Positions 9,719 through 17,716 of a stretch of DNA of 33,968 nucleotides are shown here, one piece after another. Position 1 is the first letter of the stretch, and every line of letters starts with the position of its first letter. The position numbers and the translations under genes are program-made. The notes under the pieces were generated by a model. It did no database searches. It saw nothing but the letters and a program-made list of their open reading frames with translations, and was not told the origin of the DNA. The stretch comes from Ligilactobacillus pabuli (GTDB taxonomy: Bacteria > Bacillota > Bacilli > Lactobacillales > Lactobacillaceae). The stretch spans positions 1-33,968 of the forward strand of contig NZ_BQXH01000022.1 of the NCBI RefSeq assembly GCF_022836475.1, in the 5' to 3' direction.

Positions 9719-10216
9719 TTAATAGACGATTTCAAAAATCCCATGATTGGTTGAGATAAACGTTCCTGAAAGGTCTAAATCCCGACCATAGGCTTGATAA
9801 TCAATATAGTTTTGAAGACTAGCTGGTACTTCGCCTAAAGCACCCGTTTCTTCAATGTAGTAGCGTGCCACGTCATACATATCATCACAATCGGAATGAA
9901 TGATAATATCCTCTTGATGTTCGCTTAGTTCTTCAATGCTTGAAAAATGAGTGAGCAGAGCAGATAGCTCCGATTGTAATTCTTCGGGTAATTCCGATAC
10001 CATTTCCCATAGTCGATTGAGTTCGCCAATGGAAGTGTATTCGTCAACCGTAAAGGGTAACTCGTAGTCATGAATGGCGTATTCCTCATATTCATCATTC
10101 AAGCCGATTTTCTCTTTGACTTCCTCAAAGTCAATGGGAAAGGTAAACCACGCACCGACCAATTCGCCCTCATTGTATTTGCCTAAATTCGCAATATAGA
10201 CTTGCATATCGTCCAT
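9719..10216 (-). CDS. ardA: Antirestriction protein ArdA (Tn916 orf18)
   Basis: ArdA mimics B-form DNA and inhibits type I restriction enzymes of the recipient. The 165-residue product is strongly acidic, with Asp/Glu-rich stretches throughout and only few basic residues, as expected of a DNA mimic. It starts at ATG 10216 with AAAGGACG upstream. Its position in the transfer operon allows protection of incoming DNA early after entry. Confidence 0.96.
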   Translation of the reverse strand: MDDMQVYIANLGKYNEGELVGAWFTFPIDFEEVKEKIGLNDEYEEYAIHDYELPFTVDEYTSIGELNRLWEMVSELPEELQSELSALLTHFSSIEELSEHQEDIIIHSDCDDMYDVARYYIEETGALGEVPASLQNYIDYQAYGRDLDLSGTFISTNHGIFEIVY

Positions 10217-10332
10217 ATATTCACGTCCTTTCTTTGTAGAGATTCAAAAATCCCTACCGCACTTCGTTTGGTGTACCATTCCTTTGCGGAACATAAGAAA
10301 ACCACTTATATTCCACAAAAGAACGGTTTTAT
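10217..10332 (-). other. Intergenic triple hairpin between orf19 and ardA, candidate single-strand origin
   Basis: Three inverted repeats stand back to back: 10236-10244 with 10249-10257, 10257-10261 with 10285-10289, and 10288-10297 with 10305-10314. Together they leave almost no unpaired junction sequence. No gene larger than a few codons fits here. Rolling-circle elements need a single-strand origin for second-strand synthesis, and such origins are extended hairpins. I infer that role from structure only. Confidence 0.45.
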
Positions 10333-10554
10333 TTAAGCACCAATAATGCGATTGAATAGCTCTAGTAAAATGTCTTTTACTCCAGCAGCGTTGAAGACTA
10401 AGCCAACCGCAATAATCGCAATAATTAAAAAGCCAATCAGTTTGCTAAACTCACGCTTGAAGCCAAGATACAAGCCAATCACAACGATTGCTAAAAGCAC
10501 CAGTGATTGAGCGTTTGATAGAAACCAGTTATAAAGGTTTTGTCCAAAATTCAT
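10333..10554 (-). CDS. orf19: Small membrane protein of the transfer machine, TcpD family (Tn916 orf19)
   Basis: The 73-residue product has two predicted membrane helices, about residues 14-31 and 37-55, and a short amphipathic tail. It matches the TcpD/Orf19 small proteins of conjugation loci. Start ATG 10554 has GGAGAAC upstream. It lies 42 bases after the relaxase gene. Confidence 0.85.
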   Translation of the reverse strand: MNFGQNLYNWFLSNAQSLVLLAIVVIGLYLGFKREFSKLIGFLIIAIIAVGLVFNAAGVKDILLELFNRIIGA

Positions 10555-10596
10555 AAAAATGTTCTCCTCTCTATATTCAATGAATTTGTATTTGAG

Positions 10597-11802
10597 TTAT
10601 TTTTTTGTTGTTATCACGTCCTGTTCTTTTACTGACTGTTGCTTCAAAATCTGCTTGTGTCGGTCTGTCAGTTTCGCATGGTCGAGAATGTCTTTTACAA
10701 CCTGCGTCTGGTTGATTTCATCAAGTTTAATCGCAACCTTTAAGGTCGGGGCAACTTGATGAGATAGCCAGTTCAGCGTCCTTTGGAAGGAGTAAGGCTC
10801 TGGTTTTGTGGTTAGTTTTAATCGTTCACGATTGTTCCCAATAAACCAAGCCCATTCTTCATTCAGTTTCCAATCAGAACGAGGTTTGGAATCGTCTTTA
10901 TCTACAAAACGGATATACCGATTGATAATTTTAAAGGCGGTATGCTCTGGATTGTCATAGACGAGTAAATCACGGACTGCATAATAGGCACGCTCATTTT
11001 TCAATCGAATCTCAAAACGGTTTTTTACTTCTGCGTCTTCAATGGGAATATCATTTTTCTTGTACTGCTCGTAGTCCTTTTCATAGATACAGAAATAAAC
11101 TTCACTTTGTAATGAACCGATATAGAGGGTGTTTCCCATACATTCCTTTTCCTCTTTGCGTACCAGTTCGCCACTGCGATAGCTTTTAAAACTGCGGAAG
11201 ACGGAGATACATTCTTCCTGTTGGCACTTTTCAGTGAGTACAGGGATATTCAAAATCCCTGTCTTATCGTTAATGGCAAGGTCAAGGCGTTTCATCACAC
11301 CGCCAGCCACCAAAACGTCCATAAAGAACTCATACCAGCTTCTTTGTTGTGCCAGAAGATAGCTTTCAAATTGTCTGCACCCACGACCTTTCAATTCCAC
11401 CAGAACTCCTTTGTCCAGTTCATGGGAGCAAAGGACGAATATGTCGCCTAAAGCATAATGCTCTGAATAAGAATAGAAACCATAGTCCTCATGAAGAAAA
11501 TAGGACAGTTTCAGTTGTAAGATGTTTTCGACCACCTGCTGTACGTCTGTTGTCGGAAAGCGAATCCTTACATAATCAAACAGCATTTCAAGGGGAGCGT
11601 CGGGATTGAAGCGTTCCAGAGCTTCCCAAAGGGACTGCTGTAAATCCTCTGATGGCTTGACTTTTCCTGTTTCAATATCGCTTAGATACTGCCTTGTAAT
11701 ACCAGTCGCAACAGCTAAACGGTTTTGAGATAGTCCATAAGCCAAGCGTTTTTCTTTTAAATGCTGTAACCAAGTTTGTTCATTCAGTAAAAATCCCTCC
11801 AA
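10597..11802 (-). CDS. orf20: MobT-family relaxase with N-terminal HTH (Tn916 orf20)
   Basis: This is the relaxase that nicks oriT and starts rolling-circle transfer and replication. A helix-turn-helix domain covers about residues 14-62, then a replication-initiation-factor (Rep_trans) catalytic domain covers about 80-340. It corresponds to Tn916 Orf20 and NicK of ICEBs1. The frame opens with TTG at 11802, but a strong GGAGGG lies within codons 2-3, seven bases before a CTG at 11787. Initiation may therefore be at CTG and give 396 residues. The gene lies directly downstream of its target oriT. Confidence 0.94.
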   Translation of the reverse strand: MEGFLLNEQTWLQHLKEKRLAYGLSQNRLAVATGITRQYLSDIETGKVKPSEDLQQSLWEALERFNPDAPLEMLFDYVRIRFPTTDVQQVVENILQLKLSYFLHEDYGFYSYSEHYALGDIFVLCSHELDKGVLVELKGRGCRQFESYLLAQQRSWYEFFMDVLVAGGVMKRLDLAINDKTGILNIPVLTEKCQQEECISVFRSFKSYRSGELVRKEEKECMGNTLYIGSLQSEVYFCIYEKDYEQYKKNDIPIEDAEVKNRFEIRLKNERAYYAVRDLLVYDNPEHTAFKIINRYIRFVDKDDSKPRSDWKLNEEWAWFIGNNRERLKLTTKPEPYSFQRTLNWLSHQVAPTLKVAIKLDEINQTQVVKDILDHAKLTDRHKQILKQQSVKEQDVITTKK

Positions 11803-11916
11803 TCAAAAAGGCGTATGTCAACTTTTAAAGCCCATTTGACATACGCTGAAATTTTGTAAATCCCTTGTAACCAAAGGATTTTCTAATGTTTTTTTGACTG
11901 TTTCCTGTCGATTTGT

Positions 11917-11940
11917 ACCCCCCTGTTAGATACGGGGGGT
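11917..11940 (-). other. oriT: Origin of transfer (oriT) core hairpin
   Basis: A perfect 7-bp inverted repeat, ACCCCCC (11917-11923) and GGGGGGT (11934-11940), encloses a 10-base loop. On the minus strand the loop reads GTATCTAACA, as in the Tn916 and ICEBs1 type of oriT. It sits between the coupling-protein and relaxase genes. Further GC-rich inverted repeats (GGCTGG and related) lie at 11945-11975. The nick is expected in the loop or at its edge. Confidence 0.85.
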
Positions 11941-11979
11941 TAAGTGCTGGCGTGGCTATTGCCACACCAGCCAGCAAGA

Positions 11980-13365
11980 TCAGTCCACACCTGCGACTTC
12001 CGCTTCGCACGTCGCCTGCGTGGACTGTCTGCTGTTGGATAACTTTTTAATTTCCTCCAAGAAATCATATCCTTTTGGTACAAGGGGAGTATAAAACTCT
12101 GATATGACACTTGTTCCTACATCAACATAGCCACGACCTTTGATTCGCTTTAAGAAGAAATCCTTTTGTACGTCACTGCCAAACATCATGCCATAGCCCA
12201 TTTCAGACATACGACCTAAAGCCACTCTGAAATTAAACTGATCACGGATTCCGTCGCCTAAATATTTTGCGTCTGGACGTTGACAAGCCAGTATTAGAAA
12301 GAAGCCAGCTTGACGACCTAACATGACAATCTGTTTCAGCTTATTCATAACTGCGGTGTTTTCTTTTGTTCCCAGCATTTCCATGAAAGCGACGTATTCA
12401 TCAAAGATTAAGAAGTGTGCCGGGAGACCTAAGTAAGCATAATTTTTGCCAGTCTTATAGTTCTTCATCTGCTTCATTTCCTCACTACGTTTCATCATTT
12501 CTTCATAGAATGTTTCAATGCAAGAAAGCAAGTCTTCTCTTCTATAGTAGACATTTGCCATCACAGAACCTAAGTCCGCAAGGTCAGCATTTTTCGGGTC
12601 AAGAATATACAGTTTTGAATCTGTATGAAGCAAGGCTTCAATCAGTGTCAGTATAAAGTAAGTTTTACCGCCACCTGTACCACCAGCAATCAACATATGA
12701 GGGAGCTTATCATATTCCCACCATACGTTTTTCATTAAGCGAAGTTTACCATCTTTAGCTTCTACTTCATCAATAGAAATACGACTGGCTATGGTGTCAT
12801 AGAGCAAAGTATATTCCACATAGGAATCCTTTAACTCTTTATCCGTCAGCTCACAGTACAAGCCACTCTCTAATTTCTTTTCCAAGTGTAAGAGTTGGTC
12901 TTGATATTTTCCCAGCGTGATTTCCACCCGTATCTGTATCAAGCCATTTTTAAGTCGATAATACATTTTAGGGAAGTAGGTTATCTTTTCCTTTGTACGA
13001 CCAGCACTATCTTTAAAGAAACCCTCTGTTTTGACCTGTTCAGATTCATACCACTTGTTTTCAAGTATCATCTTTGCCAGTTTTTGACGGTGGTAAAGTT
13101 GTTTAACCGTATCATAGCGAACCCGTTTGAATACAAACGCTACCAGCAAGCAGATAAGAATTGCGACACTGAAACTGATAATTAAATAGGGAATGTCAAT
13201 CTTATCTGCTTGTGATAGGTTAAAATCCTGCCAGTTGATCTGCTGGATTGTCTTCACATGAAACAGTCCGACAACCAGCAGGAAAACAGGCAGGAGTGAC
13301 GCTATCGTAAAATGAAAGACTAAATCTTTACCAGATGGGCGAATCCTTTTACCACGCTGTTTCAT
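11980..13365 (-). CDS. orf21: FtsK/HerA-type coupling protein (Tn916 orf21)
   Basis: This ATPase delivers the relaxosome to the channel (TcpA/ConQ group). Two N-terminal membrane segments lie at about residues 20-38 and 60-80. Walker A GGTGGGKT is at 228-235, and a Walker B-like LIFDEY follows about 100 residues later. The 461-residue length is normal. Start ATG 13365 has GGAGAC upstream. Confidence 0.95.
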   Translation of the reverse strand: MKQRGKRIRPSGKDLVFHFTIASLLPVFLLVVGLFHVKTIQQINWQDFNLSQADKIDIPYLIISFSVAILICLLVAFVFKRVRYDTVKQLYHRQKLAKMILENKWYESEQVKTEGFFKDSAGRTKEKITYFPKMYYRLKNGLIQIRVEITLGKYQDQLLHLEKKLESGLYCELTDKELKDSYVEYTLLYDTIASRISIDEVEAKDGKLRLMKNVWWEYDKLPHMLIAGGTGGGKTYFILTLIEALLHTDSKLYILDPKNADLADLGSVMANVYYRREDLLSCIETFYEEMMKRSEEMKQMKNYKTGKNYAYLGLPAHFLIFDEYVAFMEMLGTKENTAVMNKLKQIVMLGRQAGFFLILACQRPDAKYLGDGIRDQFNFRVALGRMSEMGYGMMFGSDVQKDFFLKRIKGRGYVDVGTSVISEFYTPLVPKGYDFLEEIKKLSNSRQSTQATCEAEVAGVD

Positions 13366-13393
13366 GCGAAAAAGTCTCCTTTCTACCTAGCGA

Positions 13394-13780
13394 CTATTTG
13401 TCTTGTGTCGGTTCTTTCTTTGCTTGTGGTTGAGCTTTGAATGAACTAGAATCCTTTGTCAGCACAATATCGTCTGCCTTGATATACCAGTCAACATCTG
13501 CTCCTTGATAGGTGGCAGTAGCAACGGTGTCCGCAATGGGATTGATAAGTTCCACCCGTGCGTTATAATCAAACTCTTTCAAAGGCACGCTGGCAGGAAT
13601 ACTTACTTGAATCATGCGTCCTTGTCCTTTGGATTTTAAGTCATAGGTACGTTCCTTGATTTCATCTGAAACCGACCCGTCTTCATTTTGGATTCTCACT
13701 TCACGACGTAGAGCAGAGAATTTCAATTCTCCAAAAGTCGTGTCTTTATCTAATACAATGCCATTTGCTAATCTCATCAT
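13394..13780 (-). CDS. orf22: DUF961/YdcP-family conjugation accessory protein (Tn916 orf22)
   Basis: The 128-residue protein belongs with the YdcP-like proteins found as a pair at the head of Tn916-type transfer operons. It shares features with the neighbouring orf23 product: an N-terminal TFGELKF segment matching TFGNLEF, and a VELINP segment matching VKLVNP. The two look like ancient paralogues. The C-terminus is hydrophilic and low complexity. Exact function is unknown; ICEBs1 homologues help helicase-driven replication. Confidence 0.88.
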   Translation of the reverse strand: MMRLANGIVLDKDTTFGELKFSALRREVRIQNEDGSVSDEIKERTYDLKSKGQGRMIQVSIPASVPLKEFDYNARVELINPIADTVATATYQGADVDWYIKADDIVLTKDSSSFKAQPQAKKEPTQDK

Positions 13781-13795
13781 TTTTCCTCTCTTTCT

Positions 13796-14110
13796 TTATT
13801 CTTTTATCATGTCGTCAGCATGTAAAAGGTAATTTGTAAAACCACGAGTGCCGATTTTGTAGCCCTCTGCGGTAATACGTGGATTGACTAACTTCACACG
13901 TTCCTCAAAGCCGAAATGTTTTTCGCCAGCTTCAGCAGGAAGCACCACCACAATATCATCTGCTCTTTGAACATCAGAATAGAGATTATAGCTTCTTGAT
14001 AAGACAGTTAGCCGTCCGTTGATTCTTCGCTGAACGACTTTATCCTCGCCAGCAAATTCTAAATTGCCGAATGTTTTTTCCATGTTGGGAATCACAAATT
14101 TAAGTTCCAT
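13796..14110 (-). CDS. orf23: DUF961/YdcP-family conjugation accessory protein (Tn916 orf23)
   Basis: The 104-residue product aligns with orf22 along most of its length (TFGNLEF, VKLVNP, LLHADDMI). It is 15 bases upstream of orf22 with AAAGGAT near the start ATG at 14110. It is probably part of the same transcript and a related accessory function. Confidence 0.88.
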   Translation of the reverse strand: MELKFVIPNMEKTFGNLEFAGEDKVVQRRINGRLTVLSRSYNLYSDVQRADDIVVVLPAEAGEKHFGFEERVKLVNPRITAEGYKIGTRGFTNYLLHADDMIKE

Positions 14111-14132
14111 ATTTTTACCTATCCTTTCTTTT

Positions 14133-14207
14133 TTATTGGCTGAATGAATGTTTGATGGTCTTAAAGAGTGGGGAACGACCTTTTGATTCTTGATTTTTTG
14201 TTTTCAT
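14133..14207 (-). CDS. orf24: 24-residue peptide at the head of the transfer operon (probable orf24)
   Basis: The ORF encodes a basic peptide beginning MKTKNQESKGRSPL and is preceded by GGAAGTG six bases before the ATG. It is the first ORF of the operon entered from the element's left end, 22 bases ahead of orf23. The name follows its position in Tn916; I cannot confirm that it equals the published orf24. Confidence 0.6.
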   Translation of the reverse strand: MKTKNQESKGRSPLFKTIKHSFSQ

Positions 14208-14233
14208 AAGTTCACTTCCTTTCAAAATCGGGT

Positions 14234-14267
14234 AAAAAAATAGACACCTCATTTTTTGAAGTGTCTA
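14234..14267 (-). terminator. Terminator-like hairpin inside the element end
   Basis: An 11-bp stem with one G-U pair lies around TAGACAC (14241-14247) and GTGTCTA (14261-14267). It is followed on the minus strand by seven T residues (14234-14240). Transcripts arriving from the host side, or across the joint in the circular form, must pass it before orf24. Confidence 0.7.
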
Positions 14268-14350
14268 CCTATTAAATATTCAAATTTTATTGGAAGTATC
14301 TTTATATCTTCACTTTTCAAGGATAAATCGTCGTATCAAAGCTCATTCAT

Positions 14351-14373
14351 AAGTAGTAAATTAGTAGTAAATT
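14351..14373. repeat. Tandem DR2-type integrase arm sites
   Basis: Two direct copies of AGTAGTAAATT (14352-14362 and 14363-14373) stand about 80 bases from the element end. Tn916 integrase uses its N-terminal domain to bind DR2 repeats of this kind near each end. Confidence 0.7.
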
Positions 14374-14450
14374 GAGTGGTTTTGACCTTGATAAAGTGTG
14401 ATAAGTCCAGTTTTTATGCGGATAACTAGATTTTTATGCTATTTTTAAAC

Positions 14451-14500
14451 AAAAAATTGCACCAGCAAAGGACCTTTTTTAGTCTCTTGCTGGTGCAATT
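14451..14500 (-). terminator. Host terminator of cfa, at the element junction
   Basis: A perfect 14-bp stem (14455-14468 with 14487-14500) follows the cfa stop by 24 bases on the minus strand. The minus-strand T run that ends it (14451-14456) leads within a few bases into element sequence. The element is therefore joined to the terminator's T-tract. Confidence 0.85.
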
Positions 14501-14524
14501 CTTTGTTGCGCTTATGCTGATAAT

Positions 14525-15724
14525 TTACTTAACATTTTTTTGGTCGGCGTCATACATATATTGCCGAGTCATTGGTGTCCCGGTCCCACTCGTTCCGTTG
14601 ACTAGCAGATACTGGATCACATCAATGTTGCCCGCCTCAAACGATGCCGCACAGGCCTGCAAATATAGATCCCACATCCGCGCAAATTTTTGCCCGTAAC
14701 GTCCTTGGATCATAGTGTAGTTGGCTTGAAAGTTAGCCTGCCAACATTCCAGTGTCTTTTGGTAGTGTCGGCGCAGCGGTTCAAGATCTGTCAGCTGCAA
14801 ACCGGCATCCATGATATGTTCCAAGTTTTCGGCCACGTTCGGAATGTAGCCGCCTGGGAAAATATATTTGATAATAAAAGGATCAACTCCGGCACCCCGG
14901 TGTTGCCCAGTAATGCCGTGAATCAATGCTCGCCCATTTGGTGTCAGCATTTTTTTAACCGTTGCGAAGTACTCGCCCAAATTTTCTTTACCGACATGTT
15001 CAAACATCCCGACCGAGGTCACGTAGTCATATTGACCGCTTAAATCCCGGTAATCGCGGAGATAAACCTCAACTTTATCTTCCAAATGACGTTCTTTAAT
15101 TTGTTGTTTGGTGTAATTATACTGTTCCTGACTCAAGGTGACACCTGTCGCGTGGACACCATATTCTTCCGCAGCAATGTATAAGACTGTGCCCCAGCCT
15201 GAACCAATATCCAAGAGGCGACCGCCTGGCTTGGGCTGCAATTTGTTCAGTATATGATGGACTTTATTGAGCTGGGCTTGTTCCAAACTATCATCTTCAT
15301 TGGCAAAGTATGCGCAGGAATATGTCATAGTTTTGTCGAGCCATAGCCGGTAAAACTCATTGCCAATGTCGTAATGACTCTGAATGTCTTCTCTTGACGC
15401 TAATTTAGAATGAGAAATTTTAGGCAAATGCTTTAAAAATGAGTTTTTCTGCAAAAAGCTGTTGGACTGCCGAAAAGCAGCCGCAACCAACTTCTGAATG
15501 CCGTGCTCGCCAGTAATGACAAGGTCTCCATTCATATATGCTTCACCTAAGATCAAGGTCGGAGCAGCAGTCAATTCCTTTAAGGGAAAAGCCTGGTGAA
15601 TTTCAACTTGGACTTCCGGCGCTCCCTGGCCATAAATTTCCTTTTTGCCGTCCCAATAAGTTACCGCCACTGGAATATCGAAGGCGTTACTTAAAAGTTT
15701 CCGATAAATTGTCTTTTCTAACAT
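14525..15724 (-). CDS. cfa: Cyclopropane-fatty-acyl-phospholipid synthase
   Basis: The enzyme uses S-adenosylmethionine to turn unsaturated phospholipid acyl chains into cyclopropane chains, giving acid and stress tolerance. The 399-residue product has an N-terminal lipid-facing domain (to about 110), the HYDIGNEFY motif at 118-126, and SAM motif I LLDIGSGWGT at 170-179. The Cys of SCAY (near 137) is part of the family core. Start ATG 15724 has GGAGG upstream. It lies 32 bases after the mgtC-like gene and is probably cotranscribed with it. Confidence 0.95.
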   Translation of the reverse strand: MLEKTIYRKLLSNAFDIPVAVTYWDGKKEIYGQGAPEVQVEIHQAFPLKELTAAPTLILGEAYMNGDLVITGEHGIQKLVAAAFRQSNSFLQKNSFLKHLPKISHSKLASREDIQSHYDIGNEFYRLWLDKTMTYSCAYFANEDDSLEQAQLNKVHHILNKLQPKPGGRLLDIGSGWGTVLYIAAEEYGVHATGVTLSQEQYNYTKQQIKERHLEDKVEVYLRDYRDLSGQYDYVTSVGMFEHVGKENLGEYFATVKKMLTPNGRALIHGITGQHRGAGVDPFIIKYIFPGGYIPNVAENLEHIMDAGLQLTDLEPLRRHYQKTLECWQANFQANYTMIQGRYGQKFARMWDLYLQACAASFEAGNIDVIQYLLVNGTSGTGTPMTRQYMYDADQKNVK

Positions 15725-15756
15725 CTATAAATATTCCTCCAAGTCTTTCAATCTAG

Positions 15757-16440
15757 CTATTCTTTCATATTTGTAACTTGCACCATAAAAACGCCTGGCA
15801 ACTGCTTGAGCTCAAACAAGAAGCGGTTGGTATCAAAGCGATAGTTTACCAGTGCGTCAGATTCAAGTACGATCATTTTATCATTGATAGCCAATAAATT
15901 AAACGAAACACCCTTGACACCTTGCTGCTCAAAATAATCCTTTAATAAATTCACAGTTTTTTGGTCGGGGCTTAGTTCAATGTGCAGCCGCATCCGGACC
16001 GTGCGCATTAAGGCGTTGATCAGCGAATCATCATGGAAATAGCGTTGCACTAAGACGATCATTAAAGTCGCGATCAGACTGATAGCGTACAAACCAGCTC
16101 CGACTGCCATCCCGATCGCAGCCACTGCCCAGACACCGGCGGCCGTGGTCAAGCCGCTAATTTGTGAGCGCCGGACCAGGATCGTTCCAGCACCGATAAA
16201 ACTGATCCCACTCACGATCTGAGCGGCGATCCGCGAGGGGTCAAGGTCGATTCCATTAGTCGAAACCACATCAGCAAAGCCATACTTTGAAACCAACATG
16301 ATCAGTGCAGCCGCCACTGCGACCACCATATGCGTCCGGATTCCCGCACTTTTACGGAGCTTGGATCGTTCAAAGCCGATCAATCCGCCACATAACGCTG
16401 CCACCAACAGGCGTACCGTCCAATCAGCACTCTGCCACAT
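15757..16440 (-). CDS. MgtC/SapB-family membrane protein
   Basis: The 227-residue product has the family's signature: an N-terminal membrane domain with GGLIGFERS (residues 18-26) and SFIGAGTILV (about 80-89), four or five membrane segments to about 135, and a soluble ACT-like C-terminal domain. MgtC relatives are linked to growth at low magnesium and acid stress; the substrate, if any, is unknown. A good ribosome binding site (AAGGAAGGTG) precedes ATG 16440. Pairing with cfa suggests an envelope stress operon. Confidence 0.9.
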   Translation of the reverse strand: MWQSADWTVRLLVAALCGGLIGFERSKLRKSAGIRTHMVVAVAAALIMLVSKYGFADVVSTNGIDLDPSRIAAQIVSGISFIGAGTILVRRSQISGLTTAAGVWAVAAIGMAVGAGLYAISLIATLMIVLVQRYFHDDSLINALMRTVRMRLHIELSPDQKTVNLLKDYFEQQGVKGVSFNLLAINDKMIVLESDALVNYRFDTNRFLFELKQLPGVFMVQVTNMKE

Positions 16441-16503
16441 TAGATTGGGTCACCTTCCTTTAACTAAGATTTGTCTCCTTCACTCATTATCCTAGCATAT
16501 TTT

Positions 16504-17592
16504 TCACTTTTTCCGGCCCATTAAGCTCTCTAACAACCGGACCCACTGCTCAATAATTTTAGCCCCGCTAAATTCTTCACTGCGGTTTAAGGCCGTTTGC
16601 CCCCACAACTGCCGTTGGGTGCGGCTAAACAAGAGTGGTCGTAAGGCGTGATAGACAGCGTGTTCGTCAAATTGGGCCAGTTTTCCATAGCGACTGTCTT
16701 GTAAATACTCCTGGGTCCCCGAATTAATGGTTGCCACGATCGGCAAACCAAATGTCATTGCTTCACCCACCACCAATGGCAAGCCTTCCCAGCGCGACGT
16801 CAACAAGAAAATCGAAGCTTGTTGGTAATGATGCTGTAACTCCTGGTCGGTCAACGACCCACGTAAAATCAGCTGTTGTTCCACTCCGTTTTCGGCGATC
16901 AGTTCCTTGACTTTAGCTTCATCCGGACCAGTCCCTGCGACCCGGATCTGCCAGTTATCTGGTAATAAAGCCGCGACCTTGACCAATAGATCTAAGCCCT
17001 TATGCGCAATATCTAAGCGGCAAACCATCGCGATCACCTGCTGGTCTAAGTCAGCTGGTTGCTCAGCCGTCAGTGTTAGCGGATTATACAACCGAACGGT
17101 ATTAGCGTTATAGCGGACAAACTGGTCAGCATCGACCTGCGTTAATGCTAAAATCGTATCGACTGCACGTAGTCCACCCACAAATTCGCTTTGCATCTGT
17201 TTGTAATACTGGTTCAGGTAAGTCTGAAAATTATTATGCATCCAGGCAATCAAACTGACCGTTGGACATGCCTCTTTGATCACTGGCGCAAAGCTAGTCA
17301 GGGTCCCCGCTGTTAAAACGACCACATCAAACCGTTCCGCCTGGATCACCTCAATTAAATCTTGGATCTGAGGGGCAAATTCAGTTAATGGGTCGACTCC
17401 CCGGTAGCTGCGGCCGGTATCATAAGGCCGCTTTGCCGTCAGTAACGGCGCCTCCAGTTCAAAATAAGAATCGATCGTCGACAAAGAATAAAAGGCCACA
17501 TCGTAAATTCGCGACAAGTAATTGCCCACGACGATCGTGGCACGGTGTGCACCATCCATCTGTAAGTTTTCTAAACAAAATAAAACTTTCAT
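16504..17592 (-). CDS. GT4-family glycosyltransferase
   Basis: A retaining GT-B glycosyltransferase of 362 residues. The C-terminal nucleotide-sugar domain carries RWEGLPLVVGEAMTFGLP, with the paired Glu residues of the EX7E motif. MVCRLDIAHKGLDLLV marks the start of that domain. The N-terminal half has the expected acceptor-domain fold. The acceptor cannot be read from sequence; cell-surface glycans or glycolipids are likely. The start has GGAGGTGG nine bases upstream. It is followed by mgtC-like on the same strand after 63 bases. Confidence 0.88.
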   Translation of the reverse strand: MKVLFCLENLQMDGAHRATIVVGNYLSRIYDVAFYSLSTIDSYFELEAPLLTAKRPYDTGRSYRGVDPLTEFAPQIQDLIEVIQAERFDVVVLTAGTLTSFAPVIKEACPTVSLIAWMHNNFQTYLNQYYKQMQSEFVGGLRAVDTILALTQVDADQFVRYNANTVRLYNPLTLTAEQPADLDQQVIAMVCRLDIAHKGLDLLVKVAALLPDNWQIRVAGTGPDEAKVKELIAENGVEQQLILRGSLTDQELQHHYQQASIFLLTSRWEGLPLVVGEAMTFGLPIVATINSGTQEYLQDSRYGKLAQFDEHAVYHALRPLLFSRTQRQLWGQTALNRSEEFSGAKIIEQWVRLLESLMGRKK

Positions 17593-17689
17593 GCGGCCAC
17601 CTCCAAATTGGGCTGCGACTATTGCTTGCTGATCATCCTCGTCAATTTCAGTCCCCCTAAACTTGAAGCTGTGCCATTCTCAGTTTTTG

Positions 17690-17716
17690 AAAAAAGAGGC
17701 GCGCTTTCGCAGGCCC
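17690..17716 (-). terminator. Terminator after the tyrosine phosphatase gene
   Basis: A GC-rich stem (GGCCTGC with GCGCGCC, one mismatch, GAAA loop) is followed by TCTTTTTT on the minus strand, directly after the stop at 17717. Confidence 0.7.

Larger units (their letters stand above)
1..14450 (-). mobile_element. Tn916-family conjugative element carrying tet(M), partial
   Basis: Gene order and protein sequences from tet(M) to orf24 match the Tn916 family as I know it: attenuated tet(M), orf13-orf17, ardA, orf19, MobT relaxase, oriT, coupling protein, and two paralogous small proteins. The end with orf24 (the conventional left end) lies at about 14,440-14,450, where element sequence abuts a host terminator. 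The other end, with int and xis, is not in the window. All conjugation genes seen are intact, with short gaps or ATGA overlaps. The exact terminal base cannot be set without the other junction, because Tn916 carries variable coupling bases. Confidence 0.95.

Noticed and set aside
11825-12010. 61-codon minus-strand frame over oriT
   Set aside because: It overlaps the end of orf21 and the oriT hairpin and has no ribosome binding site; its codon pattern is a by-product of noncoding DNA.
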